Below, piece after piece: positions 16,577 through 23,836 of a DNA stretch of 38,535 bases. The stretch spans positions 1 to 38,535 of the forward strand of contig CALIRQ010000014.1 of the NCBI GenBank assembly GCA_938042195.1, written 5' to 3'. The notes under the pieces are model-generated. The model was not told the DNA's origin. It searched no databases and saw nothing but the letters and a program-made list of their open reading frames with translations. Origin of the DNA: an uncultured archaeon. GTDB lineage: Archaea; Thermoproteota; Bathyarchaeia; 40CM-2-53-6; CALIRQ01. Every line of letters begins with the position of its first letter. Within the stretch, counting starts at the first letter, position 1. The translations under genes and the position numbers were made by a program.

Positions 16577-16592
16577 TTGGCCGATCGGCCAA
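16577..16592. promoter_or_regulatory. Perfect 16-bp palindrome upstream of the small-ORF operon
   Basis: TTGGCCGATCGGCCAA is an exact palindrome located 35-55 bases upstream of the TATA box, in the non-coding stretch between that promoter and the end of the Gfo/Idh gene. It is a candidate site for a dimeric transcription factor. Confidence 0.4.
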
Positions 16593-16653
16593 GTTCACAT
16601 GGGAAAAGAAAAAGGTAGCCCGAGAGGTGATCGCCCGGTGGCCCTCAATGCCC

Positions 16654-17538
16654 TTAATCGGCGACGGAGATTCCCTCGCCGCTCAGCCCCCTCTCTATGA
16701 CTTCCAAGGCCTTTATCCCATCCCGGATCCCGGGCGAGGGCTCCGCGCCGTTCAATATGGAGCTTAGGAAGTGGTCCAGCTCGGCGTCGAGGGGCATTCG
16801 CCATTCAACCGGTATTTCTGAGCCGCCCTCGAATAGCCTCCATCTATCGCCTTGGAAATGCGCGTGCAAAGTGCTCCCCCTCATCTTCACCACCCACCTC
16901 CTAACCTTTGGGCCCAAGCAATCCGCCACTATCATGGCCTTGGAGCGATGGAAATCCAGCTCCACCTTCCCCCAATCGAAGCTCTCCTCAATTTGGACCC
17001 TAGCGGACTTCGGCATGCCGAGGCACCAGATCAGGAGATCGATATCGTGTATGGCTAGGTCCAATATCACGCCCGTTTGCCTGGTTACCGAGGCGGGGAT
17101 CCCGGACCTTTGACAAAAGACCATGGAGGGGGGCTCCACCCTCAGGATCTCCCGGATCCTTTGGAAAACCGGATTGAAGCGTTCAATGAACCCCACCATG
17201 ACCTTGGAGCTCGGATTCCTCCTAGCGGCCTCCTCGAGCTTGAGGGCCTCCCCTAAATTGACCGCCACGGGCTTCTCTATGAAAACGTGCTTTCCCGCCC
17301 CTATGGCCCTGATGCCTATCTTAGTGAGGGACGTCGCTGGGACGACCACATCGACCGCTTCGACCTCCTCCAGCAAGCTGTCCAATGAATCGAAGAACCA
17401 GCCCCCCCGATAAGCCGGGTCATATACGCCCTTAAGATCCGCCTTAGGGTTCTTCGAGAGGGCGGCGAAATGCTTCCTGCCCCAAGCCCCATAGCCCACC
17501 AACCCGATCCTGACCTGATCGGCCAAGCCCCATCGCAC
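16654..17538 (-). CDS. Gfo/Idh/MocA family NAD(P)-dependent oxidoreductase
   Basis: A 294-residue dehydrogenase with an N-terminal Rossmann fold (IGLVGYGAWGRKHF, residues 11-24). The family hallmark VFIEKPVAV (near 84-92) has the catalytic-region E-K-P. The C-terminal alpha/beta domain carries DLAIHDIDLLIW (the conserved H-D-I-D near 159-163). Members oxidise sugars or nucleotide sugars at a ring hydroxyl or make related cyclitol changes; the substrate cannot be read here. Nearby glycosyltransferases make a nucleotide-sugar role reasonable. It begins at ATG 17538, or possibly the TTG or GTG just inside. It diverges from the ferredoxin operon across a 100-base promoter region with AT-rich repeats. 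Confidence 0.88.
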   Translation of the reverse strand: MRWGLADQVRIGLVGYGAWGRKHFAALSKNPKADLKGVYDPAYRGGWFFDSLDSLLEEVEAVDVVVPATSLTKIGIRAIGAGKHVFIEKPVAVNLGEALKLEEAARRNPSSKVMVGFIERFNPVFQRIREILRVEPPSMVFCQRSGIPASVTRQTGVILDLAIHDIDLLIWCLGMPKSARVQIEESFDWGKVELDFHRSKAMIVADCLGPKVRRWVVKMRGSTLHAHFQGDRWRLFEGGSEIPVEWRMPLDAELDHFLSSILNGAEPSPGIRDGIKALEVIERGLSGEGISVAD

Positions 17539-17593
17539 CTTCGATCAGATACCCAATGCCCCGCTTTGAGGGATCGCAAGAACTAAGAGGAGA

Positions 17594-17626
17594 GGGTATT
17601 TTAACTAGTAGCCGCGGGTATTTTAA
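17594..17626. promoter_or_regulatory. Duplicated TATA-like element in divergent promoter
   Basis: GGGTATTTTAA occurs twice exactly, at 17594-17604 and 17616-17626, offset 22 bp or two helical turns. The region lies between the divergent oxidoreductase and ferredoxin genes, so the copies could be tandem TATA boxes or a TATA box plus a regulator site. Confidence 0.5.
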
Positions 17627-17639
17627 TGCCGGAAAAGGG

Positions 17640-17864
17640 GTGGCGATCCTGGAGAGGGTGGTCATAGATCCGGAGCTTTGCAAGGGCTGCGGGATATGCG
17701 TCGAGTTTTGTCCAACCAGGGCCCTTGCCTTCGGCGAATCCCTGAACTCCAAGGGCGTAAGGCCTGTCGTCCTGAGGGACCCGAGCGCCTGCAGGCTATG
17801 CGGCCTTTGCGAGCTCTATTGCCCGGACTTCGCGATCGCCGTTGCTAAGGTGCAGATGGCTTGA
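17640..17864 (+). CDS. 2[4Fe-4S] ferredoxin-type protein
   Basis: A 74-residue low-potential electron carrier, or delta-type subunit, with two complete cluster motifs: CKGCGICVEFCP (residues 14-25) and CRLCGLCELYCP (50-61). There is a 24-residue insertion between them. It begins MAILERVVIDPELCKGCG from GTG 17640, preceded by GGAAAAGG. The open frame back to 17556 has no ferredoxin character. The spacing resembles the small subunits of 2-oxoacid:ferredoxin oxidoreductases, but no alpha/beta subunit genes are nearby, so a free ferredoxin is equally possible. The last codons overlap the next gene's TTG (TTGA). Confidence 0.88.
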   Translation: MAILERVVIDPELCKGCGICVEFCPTRALAFGESLNSKGVRPVVLRDPSACRLCGLCELYCPDFAIAVAKVQMA

Positions 17865-18391
17865 GCGAGGAGGATTTGAAGAGACTGGCCGATGCGAAGG
17901 CCTTCCTCGAGAGGAGGATAGGGGAGCTGGAGGCCGAGGCCGCGAACCTAAGGTCCTTGGTCGAGGTCGTGGACGTTTTATTGGCGGAGAAGAGCTTCAA
18001 GAGGGTTAAGCTGCCAAAGGCGGAGCTCGAGGCCCCAACGCAATCAATACCGATAAAGACCGAGGATGGCGTCCACTTGGCTGACCTCGACGTCTTCAAG
18101 GACCACATGGTCGTCAGGATAGATGAGGGTTTGAAGCTCGATGCCGGCTCCCCCCCATTGAGGGCCTTTTTGATAGGGAAGGTCCTGGAGCCCCTCCAAG
18201 CCAAGGATCTGGAGGCCGTCAAGGCCGGGGAGATTCCCCCGGATATGGCCATATCGTATGAGTTGGATCAGGAGGATGGCCGCGTAAAAGGGCTGATCAT
18301 AAGGAACTATGGCACCGAGAAGAGGCTTCTGGAGCTGAAGAACGCGATCAGGTGGACTTTGAGAAGGGCATATGAGAGGTCCAAGGTTTAA
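17861..18391 (+). CDS. Conserved-looking archaeal protein with N-terminal coiled coil
   Basis: A 176-residue protein of unknown function. Residues 1-45 form a coiled coil (EEDLKRLADAKAFLERRIGELEAEAANLRSLVEVVDVLL). A compact alpha/beta domain follows (DGVHLADLDVFKDHMVVRID, then LRAFLIGKVLEPLQAKDLEAV) and a basic C-terminal helix (LLELKNAIRWTLRRAYERSK). The TTG start overlaps the ferredoxin stop by four bases, so the two are co-translated. The pairing hints that the protein may act with the ferredoxin, but there are no cysteines or cofactor motifs to say how. Confidence 0.7.
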   Translation: MSEEDLKRLADAKAFLERRIGELEAEAANLRSLVEVVDVLLAEKSFKRVKLPKAELEAPTQSIPIKTEDGVHLADLDVFKDHMVVRIDEGLKLDAGSPPLRAFLIGKVLEPLQAKDLEAVKAGEIPPDMAISYELDQEDGRVKGLIIRNYGTEKRLLELKNAIRWTLRRAYERSKV

Positions 18392-18394
18392 TTC

Positions 18395-18631
18395 TTATTG
18401 GACGTAGTTGTCCCATTGGTTCAAATTCATTGGGACTTCGTTCTCGAAGAAATTGAAGCCCCTCATGACCTTCCCATCAAGGCTCGAGAATACATAGATG
18501 TGGTATTTTTTATTCCTAAGATCTTTCTCGAACTCGAACAATACCTCTCCGTCCGAGATGTACCTGACCGTTTTTACATTCCATCCATACTTCTTTGAAT
18601 CCTTTATCAGTTCTTCCCACTTCATCTCCAT
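18395..18631 (-). CDS. AT-rich orphan, 78-residue hypothetical protein
   Basis: Unrecognised small protein beginning MEMKWEELIKDSKKYGWNVK. It is rich in lysine, tyrosine, phenylalanine and asparagine (RNKKYHIYVFSSLDGKVMRGF). GAGGTGATGG immediately precedes the ATG and serves as ribosome-binding site. Base composition is visibly lower in G+C than its neighbours and amino acid use differs accordingly, consistent with recent acquisition or a fast-evolving orphan. It converges on the preceding coiled-coil gene, three bases apart. Confidence 0.6.
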   Translation of the reverse strand: MEMKWEELIKDSKKYGWNVKTVRYISDGEVLFEFEKDLRNKKYHIYVFSSLDGKVMRGFNFFENEVPMNLNQWDNYVQ

Positions 18632-18747
18632 CCATCACCTCATAGGGCTTCGGAGATCCCTTTGGGGTTTTGGGTAGCCCAGAAGCTCCGATGCCTCGAG
18701 AAAGGTTTTTTCCGCGATCCCCTAATAAAGCTTTCTAGTGGTCCCCG

Positions 18748-18975
18748 ATGGGCCGAGAGGAGGATGGCCAGGAGCGGTCGGAGATCGATCTCTGGGGGAT
18801 ACTCGTCGAAACGGTTCACAGCCTCCCCATGTACAAATACCATAAGAGGTACATCTCGGAACAAATCCTGCCGGAGAGGCCCGATATAACCCCTGAGGAG
18901 TTGGCGGAGGAGCTCGATATACCTTTGGGGGAAGCCCTCGTGATTAAGGCGGAGCTCGATAAGGAGCGGGGGTGA
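18748..18975 (+). CDS. Small HTH-like protein upstream of nucleotidyltransferase
   Basis: A 75-residue acidic protein. The C-terminal half, ITPEELAEELDIPLGEALVI (residues 47-66), has the spacing of a helix-turn-helix with a conserved L-G/P turn, preceded by a helical region VETVHSLPMYKYHKRYISEQILP. CTAATAAAG at 18722-18730 is about 22-25 bases upstream, so the message appears leaderless. The stop overlaps the GTG of the nucleotidyltransferase gene (GTGA at 18972-18975). The pair may act as regulator plus modifying enzyme, but the HTH assignment is by eye only. Confidence 0.6.
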   Translation: MGREEDGQERSEIDLWGILVETVHSLPMYKYHKRYISEQILPERPDITPEELAEELDIPLGEALVIKAELDKERG

Positions 18976-19505
18976 CCGGATCCACGTCCCAAAGGCCCGC
19001 ACCGGCAAAGAACTCCCTCGAAAGCTTAAAGGACTTCGTGCTCGCAATCGGGAGGAAATATGGGGCCGGGATTGAAGCGATCATAATTTATGGTTCCAGG
19101 GCGCGGGGGGACTATTCCTTCGATAGCGATTTGGATGTCCTCGTCCTACTCGACGATCGAACCGATCTTGGGACGTTCGTACAGTTCTCGGCCGAGGCTA
19201 GGATGATGGCCCACAGGATCGGCCCACTGAAGCTCTTCATATGCCCGAAGGAGATCTTCAAAAGGATCATGAGGGAGAACGAGTTCTTGGGGGCTTTTTG
19301 TTATATAATTTGCGAGGAGGGTATGGCCATATATGATCCAAACGGGGCCTTCTGGAGGATGAAGAAGGAGGTGGAATCGATGGGGAAAGGGGAACGGCTA
19401 TTGTTCTATGAAAGGTGCAAGAGGATGAGCGAGGAGCTGGGATCCCCGAGGTGGATTAAATATTGGGGGGAGAAGGCCAAGAGGTTGAGGCGGGGGGATC
19501 CATGA
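18972..19505 (+). CDS. MNT-type nucleotidyltransferase domain protein
   Basis: Pol-beta superfamily nucleotidyltransferase, 177 residues. The active site is IIYGSRARGDYSFDSDLDVLVLL (near 40-61), with GS and the paired aspartates DLD. The third acidic residue may lie in LKLFICPKE. Unlike minimal MntA proteins (about 100 residues) it has a C-terminal helical extension (110-177) with many basic residues, which could bind RNA or a partner. No HEPN gene is adjacent; instead it is coupled to a small HTH-like protein. It may adenylylate or otherwise nucleotidylate a protein or small molecule; the target is unknown. The GTG start at 18972 is set by the overlap. Confidence 0.8.
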   Translation: MTGSTSQRPAPAKNSLESLKDFVLAIGRKYGAGIEAIIIYGSRARGDYSFDSDLDVLVLLDDRTDLGTFVQFSAEARMMAHRIGPLKLFICPKEIFKRIMRENEFLGAFCYIICEEGMAIYDPNGAFWRMKKEVESMGKGERLLFYERCKRMSEELGSPRWIKYWGEKAKRLRRGDP

Positions 19506-19586
19506 ATGGCCGCGGAGTGCATCGCTAGCCATTTTGGGAACCAAAAACGGGGCGGTCTCCAATGCGCGGGCGATGGCTTACCTAAT

Positions 19587-20765
19587 CTATAGCGATTCGA
19601 TGTAATCCTTTATCCTAGAAACGGCGTCCGGCTCGTCACTTAACTCGAATCTAATCTCCCTGCCGAGCAAATCCTCGATGGCATCCAAGAGTGCGATGTC
19701 GGACAGGTCCTTTTGATGCAATATCCTCCCCAAGCCCAATCTCTCAACCTTCTCCGCATTCCCATATTGCTCTGTATGGTCTGGGGTCGGGACTAGTATC
19801 ATGGGCTTCCCGAATGATATGCACTTCATTATGGTCCCATGCCCGGCCCGGCATAGGACTAACCTAGAGGCCCTCATGAGGCTATCCTGGTCATCGACCC
19901 AATCGAATATTACGGCGTTCCCAAGCCTCTTGGAACCCCTCCCCAAGGGATCCCCGCAGGACATAACGAACTGGTATCCGGAGCGCCTTATCAAATCTGA
20001 TTTGAGTACGGCCTCCAACTTCTCTATGAGGAATTGCCTCTCCCTCCTTGGCCCGCTGACCGCCAAGTAGATCAATGGATCGTCTCCCCCCAAGCCCAGC
20101 TCCCGAAGGATCCTATCCCTCTCGCCTCCATCCTCGCGCCTGATCATCGGACCCACGAACTCGACCTTCCTTAAGGTCCTCTTCGGCAACCTCAAGTTCC
20201 CCTCCGATATTGTCAGCGGCGGCGGGAAATCCGGGATGAAGATCCTGTCGGCGAGCTCCCATACGCAGGAGAGCAGGACCCCTAGGTATATCCAAGCCAG
20301 GTTGGCTATAAGGAAGAAGATCCTGTCGGAGAGCTTCGAGGACCCGTTCGATGGTGCCCTAACTATCCTGATCCTGAATTGGTTCAGGATCAATGCGCAT
20401 GGTATCCCGAGCAGCTTGGCAGCTATGAGCGAGGAGGCCCTCGAGTCGGATACGACGACATCGGGCTTGTACCATTTCATATGCTCGATCTCTCGAACCA
20501 ATTGCTTGAGGAATCTATGGACTCCTAACGAGAAGCCGCTAGATGTCGCCGTCCTCTTGAAGTCCACGGACCCATCCGGCCCGGTCCTGTAATTTATCGG
20601 CAGCGCCCTCACGGTCTTGAAACCCCTCCTCAGGGCATACGCATATCCGTCGGAATATGTGGATACTAGGACATCGCTCCCGCTGCCCATCAGGCGCGAG
20701 ATTAGGGGATCGCACCTAGCGATATGCCCGTTCCCTATGCCGCAGGCCGAAACGTACACCTTCAT
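19587..20765 (-). CDS. MJ1255-like GT-B glycosyltransferase
   Basis: A 392-residue GT-B fold enzyme of the MJ1255/MurG-like group, using a nucleotide sugar donor. The N-terminal domain opens with VYVSACGIGNGHIARCDPLI, the glycine-rich GxGHxxR acceptor loop. The C-terminal domain has IYLAVSGPRRERQFLIEKLE and the donor-binding stretch VLCRAGHGTIMKCISFGKPMILVPTPDHTEQYGNAEKV (near 310-347). A hydrophobic segment, IFFLIANLAWIYLGVLLSCVW (149-169), suggests membrane association. The ATG directly abuts the stop of the AMMECR1 gene (TAGATG). The acceptor could be a lipid carrier or surface glycan. Confidence 0.85.
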   Translation of the reverse strand: MKVYVSACGIGNGHIARCDPLISRLMGSGSDVLVSTYSDGYAYALRRGFKTVRALPINYRTGPDGSVDFKRTATSSGFSLGVHRFLKQLVREIEHMKWYKPDVVVSDSRASSLIAAKLLGIPCALILNQFRIRIVRAPSNGSSKLSDRIFFLIANLAWIYLGVLLSCVWELADRIFIPDFPPPLTISEGNLRLPKRTLRKVEFVGPMIRREDGGERDRILRELGLGGDDPLIYLAVSGPRRERQFLIEKLEAVLKSDLIRRSGYQFVMSCGDPLGRGSKRLGNAVIFDWVDDQDSLMRASRLVLCRAGHGTIMKCISFGKPMILVPTPDHTEQYGNAEKVERLGLGRILHQKDLSDIALLDAIEDLLGREIRFELSDEPDAVSRIKDYIESL

Positions 20766-21389
20766 CTATTCGCTCTTCAACCTCTTCTCAAAGACTTCCC
20801 CATTCGGGGACCTCTCGGAGAATATCGTGGCCTTAAATTTGTAGATCTTCGTCCCCTCCATTAGCCAAGCATCCGGCGGGAGCCCGGCCTTTATGCAACA
20901 ATTGCTAAGGAACTCCTCCGGATCCCATCCCCATTCCACGGCGACCTGCGGCAATAGGAGGCCCTTGGCCCACCCCCTTTCAACGATGAGCCCATCCTCG
21001 CCTATTTCGATCATCGGGGGGCATTCCCTCGGGTCCTTGAACCGGATGGGCTCCGGATCGGTCAATATGCTCAGCTCCAGGACTATCCTCCTTTCGAGCT
21101 CCTCCAAGGTCACGGGCGGGAACCTGGGATCGCTCGTGGCGGCTTCTATGGCCGAATCTATAACGGCTTCGATCAATCGATTCGTCGGGAACGGGAAGCC
21201 TATGCACCCCCTCAGCTCCCCGCTCTCGTGATCCGTTAGGGTCGTGAAGACGCCCCTTCTACTCAGGAATTTTTCGTTGATCCCCGCCGGAGGGGATATC
21301 CTCTCGGAGGTCCTCAAAAACTCCCCTATTGCCCTCCGCGCCAGTTTCACCAGAAACCTTCCATCTTCGAGGGAAAATTCATTCGGCAC
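20766..21389 (-). CDS. AMMECR1-domain protein
   Basis: A 207-residue single-domain protein of the AMMECR1 family, conserved in archaea and eukaryotes with no settled reaction. The diagnostic segment is ELRGCIGFPFPT (near 58-69), followed by SDPRFPPVTLEELERRIVLELSIL and the downstream GLIVERGWAKGLLLPQVAVEWGWDPEEFLSNCCIKAGLP. It starts at GTG 21389, directly after the TAG of the Mut7-C gene, and its own stop directly precedes the glycosyltransferase ATG, so three genes are read as one block. Archaeal AMMECR1 genes often sit near radical-SAM or MEMO genes; neither is present here. Confidence 0.92.
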   Translation of the reverse strand: MPNEFSLEDGRFLVKLARRAIGEFLRTSERISPPAGINEKFLSRRGVFTTLTDHESGELRGCIGFPFPTNRLIEAVIDSAIEAATSDPRFPPVTLEELERRIVLELSILTDPEPIRFKDPRECPPMIEIGEDGLIVERGWAKGLLLPQVAVEWGWDPEEFLSNCCIKAGLPPDAWLMEGTKIYKFKATIFSERSPNGEVFEKRLKSE

Positions 21390-21878
21390 CTAGGGCACCT
21401 CGCCGGCCAAACGCCATTTGAAATCCTCAAGCGCCTTTAACCTTTCCCCTATCCTTCTCCAATGGCTCCCCATCCAATAAACCTTGCCGCACCCTTCGCA
21501 TTCCCAGAACTCTTCATAAAGCGCGAGGCTCTTGGCCGGAACCCTTCCCGCCACCTCATCCCTCCCGACCTCCCTCAAAGCGGATCCGCAAAGCGGGCAT
21601 CGCGATTCGCTGGATGGATTCACATCTATCGCGCCGAGTTCCACGAGCCTCGTCAATTGCCCAAACAGGTCCTTCTCCTCCAATAGTATCGCTCCTATCC
21701 CCCTCCTCTTGGCCATTGCGTACAGGCTCCGATCCCTCGTAAGCATAATGCGCCCCTCCTCCTCAGCCCCCCTCAAAAGCTCTTCATCGGCGGCGTTCCT
21801 GACGTACTTCACATCGTATCCGATTATCCTCAGCCACCTGGAAAGCCTGCCGAGCATACCATCGGTAATGAACTTCAT
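21390..21878 (-). CDS. Mut7-C RNase domain protein with zinc ribbon
   Basis: A 162-residue protein with a PIN-like Mut7-C domain: MKFITDGMLGRLSRWLRIIGYDV (first aspartate D6), then DEELLRGAEEEGRIMLTRDRSLY (acidic residues and the TRD motif near 49-51). A zinc ribbon follows: CPLCG...CEGCGKVYW (residues 91-133). Members are predicted single-strand RNA nucleases. The start at ATG 21878 overlaps the dihydroorotase stop (ATGA). The same frame is open upstream across the antisense of dihydroorotase, but that stretch has shadow composition. It lies between pyrimidine and glycan genes with no obvious pathway link. Confidence 0.9.
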   Translation of the reverse strand: MKFITDGMLGRLSRWLRIIGYDVKYVRNAADEELLRGAEEEGRIMLTRDRSLYAMAKRRGIGAILLEEKDLFGQLTRLVELGAIDVNPSSESRCPLCGSALREVGRDEVAGRVPAKSLALYEEFWECEGCGKVYWMGSHWRRIGERLKALEDFKWRLAGEVP

Positions 21879-23191
21879 CGCGAAGGCCTCAGGAGGGCTC
21901 CAACGCCTGGCCTCCCCACGATCTTCCCCCCATCCATTACGATCTCCCCATTCACGATCGTTTTGACGACTCGCCCCCTCACCCTCCACCCATCGAATGG
22001 GGAGTACTTCGCCTTCGACTTGAAGGCCGACGAGTCCAGTACGTATTCCGCCCTCGGATCCACGATGATCAAATCTGCCATGAATCCCTCCTTTATCTCC
22101 CCTCTCCCCTTGATCCCAAACAGCTTGGCTGGCCTCGCCGATAGCGCCTCCATCATCTTCGGGAGCGGTAGGTCGCCGTTCGCGACCAATGTGAACAGAA
22201 GCGGGAAGGTTGTTTCCAAGCCGGGTATACCCGGTGGCACCTCCCACACGGACTCCCTAAGCTTCTCATCCCTTGAGTGGGGCGCGTGGTCGCTGGCCAC
22301 GACGTCTATCTCGCATTTGAGGAAATGGTTCATTAATCCCCTTGCCTCCTCCGGGGATCTCAAAGGGGGAAGGGTTATCGCGAGGTTCCCGAGATCCCCA
22401 TAGCGATCGCGGGATAGCAATAAATGATGCGGGGTCGCCTCGCAGGTAATGGCTCCGCCGAGCCGCGAGGCCCTCAGCCTCTCGACCGATTCGGGGAGCG
22501 ATATGTGGCATATGTGACCCCTTGCCCCCGTACGGCGTATCAAATCGATCACCTTCTCGACGGCTGAGACCTCGAGCCGAGGGTCGTGGGCCCTCAAGAA
22601 CTCCTCTATGCCGCGACCACCCTCCTGCGGCGGTCCCTTCCCCATAAAATAGCCCGCCTCCGCGTGGAACGTTACCGGCAGGGAGCGATCCCTACACGCG
22701 ACTAGGACCCTTTCAAAAGTCTCCTCCGACCAATCGCAGCGATCCATGAAAATCTTCAAGGAGAAGATCCCGAGCTCAGCCATCCCTTCCAGAGCGTCCA
22801 AATCGCTGGTCATCATTCCGTGAAAGCCAACGTTGGATAGGATCTTCCCCCTTGCCACCTCGATCTTCTCCACTAAGCGCTCTGGGGAATCCGTCGGGGG
22901 CATGGTGTTTGGCATATCCAGCACGGTTGTGAATCCGCCGCATACGGCCGATGCCGTTCCAGAGCCATAATCCTCCTTATAGGAAAGCCCCATGTCCCTC
23001 ATGTGGACGTGGACGTCTATTAGCCCGGGGAGGACTATGAGCCCATTCGCGCTCATCCTCTCATCCGATGGGGGTAGGCTCGCCTCCTTCCCTATCCTCC
23101 TTATCCTGCCGCCCTCTATCGAAAGCCCGCAGTCTACCAAAGAACCATCCAAGTATATCCTGCCGTCGACTATGTTAAGGTCCGCCCTCAT
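21875..23191 (-). CDS. pyrC: Dihydroorotase (amidohydrolase family)
   Basis: A 438-residue cyclic amidohydrolase converting carbamoyl-aspartate and dihydroorotate in pyrimidine synthesis. The metal ligands are all there: GLIDVHVHMRD (two His), FSLKIFMDRC (lysine likely carbamylated), TFHAEAGY, GHICHIS, and VVASDHAPHSRDEK (Asp). EATPHHLLLSRDRYG and GIPGLETTFPLL are typical of the type I dihydroorotase/allantoinase clade. ATG 23191 follows GGAGAGG and begins MRADLNIVDG; an in-frame start at 23227 would overlap the CBS gene by 20 bases and looks less likely. Presence of pyrE and pyrG in this window favours dihydroorotase over allantoinase. Confidence 0.9.
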   Translation of the reverse strand: MRADLNIVDGRIYLDGSLVDCGLSIEGGRIRRIGKEASLPPSDERMSANGLIVLPGLIDVHVHMRDMGLSYKEDYGSGTASAVCGGFTTVLDMPNTMPPTDSPERLVEKIEVARGKILSNVGFHGMMTSDLDALEGMAELGIFSLKIFMDRCDWSEETFERVLVACRDRSLPVTFHAEAGYFMGKGPPQEGGRGIEEFLRAHDPRLEVSAVEKVIDLIRRTGARGHICHISLPESVERLRASRLGGAITCEATPHHLLLSRDRYGDLGNLAITLPPLRSPEEARGLMNHFLKCEIDVVASDHAPHSRDEKLRESVWEVPPGIPGLETTFPLLFTLVANGDLPLPKMMEALSARPAKLFGIKGRGEIKEGFMADLIIVDPRAEYVLDSSAFKSKAKYSPFDGWRVRGRVVKTIVNGEIVMDGGKIVGRPGVGALLRPSR

Positions 23192-23207
23192 CGACCTCTC
23201 CGGTAGT

Positions 23208-23783
23208 TTAAGTGGATTCTTCCCCAAGATCGCTGAGGCAATCCTCGCACACGTACTGGCCGTCCTTCGGCCTTAGCCCATCCGACCAAGCCCCGCATAA
23301 ATCGCAATATCCCATCAGGGAGCTCACCTTTGGCTCGGGTGCGGCCGGCCCGATCCTGGACCTCTCGAGCAATATCTCTATTATGGAGGGGGTCACTCGG
23401 ATTATATCCCCGCTGGAGACGATCCCCACGAGCGCCCCCTTCTCCATGATCGGGAGCCTCTTAACCCCCAGTTGTCTCATTAACTTGGCAGCTTCCTCAA
23501 TGCCCAGCTCCGGGGATATCGCCCTAAGCGGCTGGCTCATTATATCCTCCGCCTTAGTCCTCTCCGGGTCGAGCGTCCCCGAGGCCATTATCCTGACGAT
23601 GTCCCTCTCGGTGATTATCCCTATGGGATTCTTCTCCTCATCGACGACGATCACGCTCCCTATCTTATTGTCGATCATCAATTTCGCGACCTTCGCAGCG
23701 TTCTCCCCCTTTTTCACGGTGATCACGGGGGAGGACATGATCTCCCTCACGGAAACCTTTGGCAAATCGGCGCGCCTGCTCAA
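23208..23783 (-). CDS. CBS-pair protein with C-terminal zinc ribbon
   Basis: A 191-residue regulatory protein. Two CBS motifs (VREIMSSPVITVKKGENAAKVAKLMIDNKIGSVIV and AEDIMSQPLRAISPELGIEEAAKLMRQLGVKRLPIM) form one Bateman module that usually senses adenosine nucleotides. They are followed by YCDLCGAWSDG...YVCEDCL, a four-cysteine zinc ribbon. The frame is open to 23840, but GCTTTAATAAAAAACG (about 23812-23827) looks like a TATA box and GGAGGT lies six bases before TTG 23783, so I start there (MSRRADLPKVSVREIM). It lies between RqcH and dihydroorotase and may tune a partner by energy charge; the target is unknown. Confidence 0.87.
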   Translation of the reverse strand: MSRRADLPKVSVREIMSSPVITVKKGENAAKVAKLMIDNKIGSVIVVDEEKNPIGIITERDIVRIMASGTLDPERTKAEDIMSQPLRAISPELGIEEAAKLMRQLGVKRLPIMEKGALVGIVSSGDIIRVTPSIIEILLERSRIGPAAPEPKVSSLMGYCDLCGAWSDGLRPKDGQYVCEDCLSDLGEEST

Positions 23784-23836
23784 GCCCGAACCTCCAAGCC
23801 CCCAATGCGCGTTTTTTATTAAAGCCTTATCCCCCG

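Noticed and set aside
21879-22247. N-terminal extension of the Mut7-C gene by 123 residues
   Set aside because: The extension lies wholly within dihydroorotase on the same strand in another frame and is glycine/arginine-rich shadow; the family starts at MKFITDG with an ATGA overlap.
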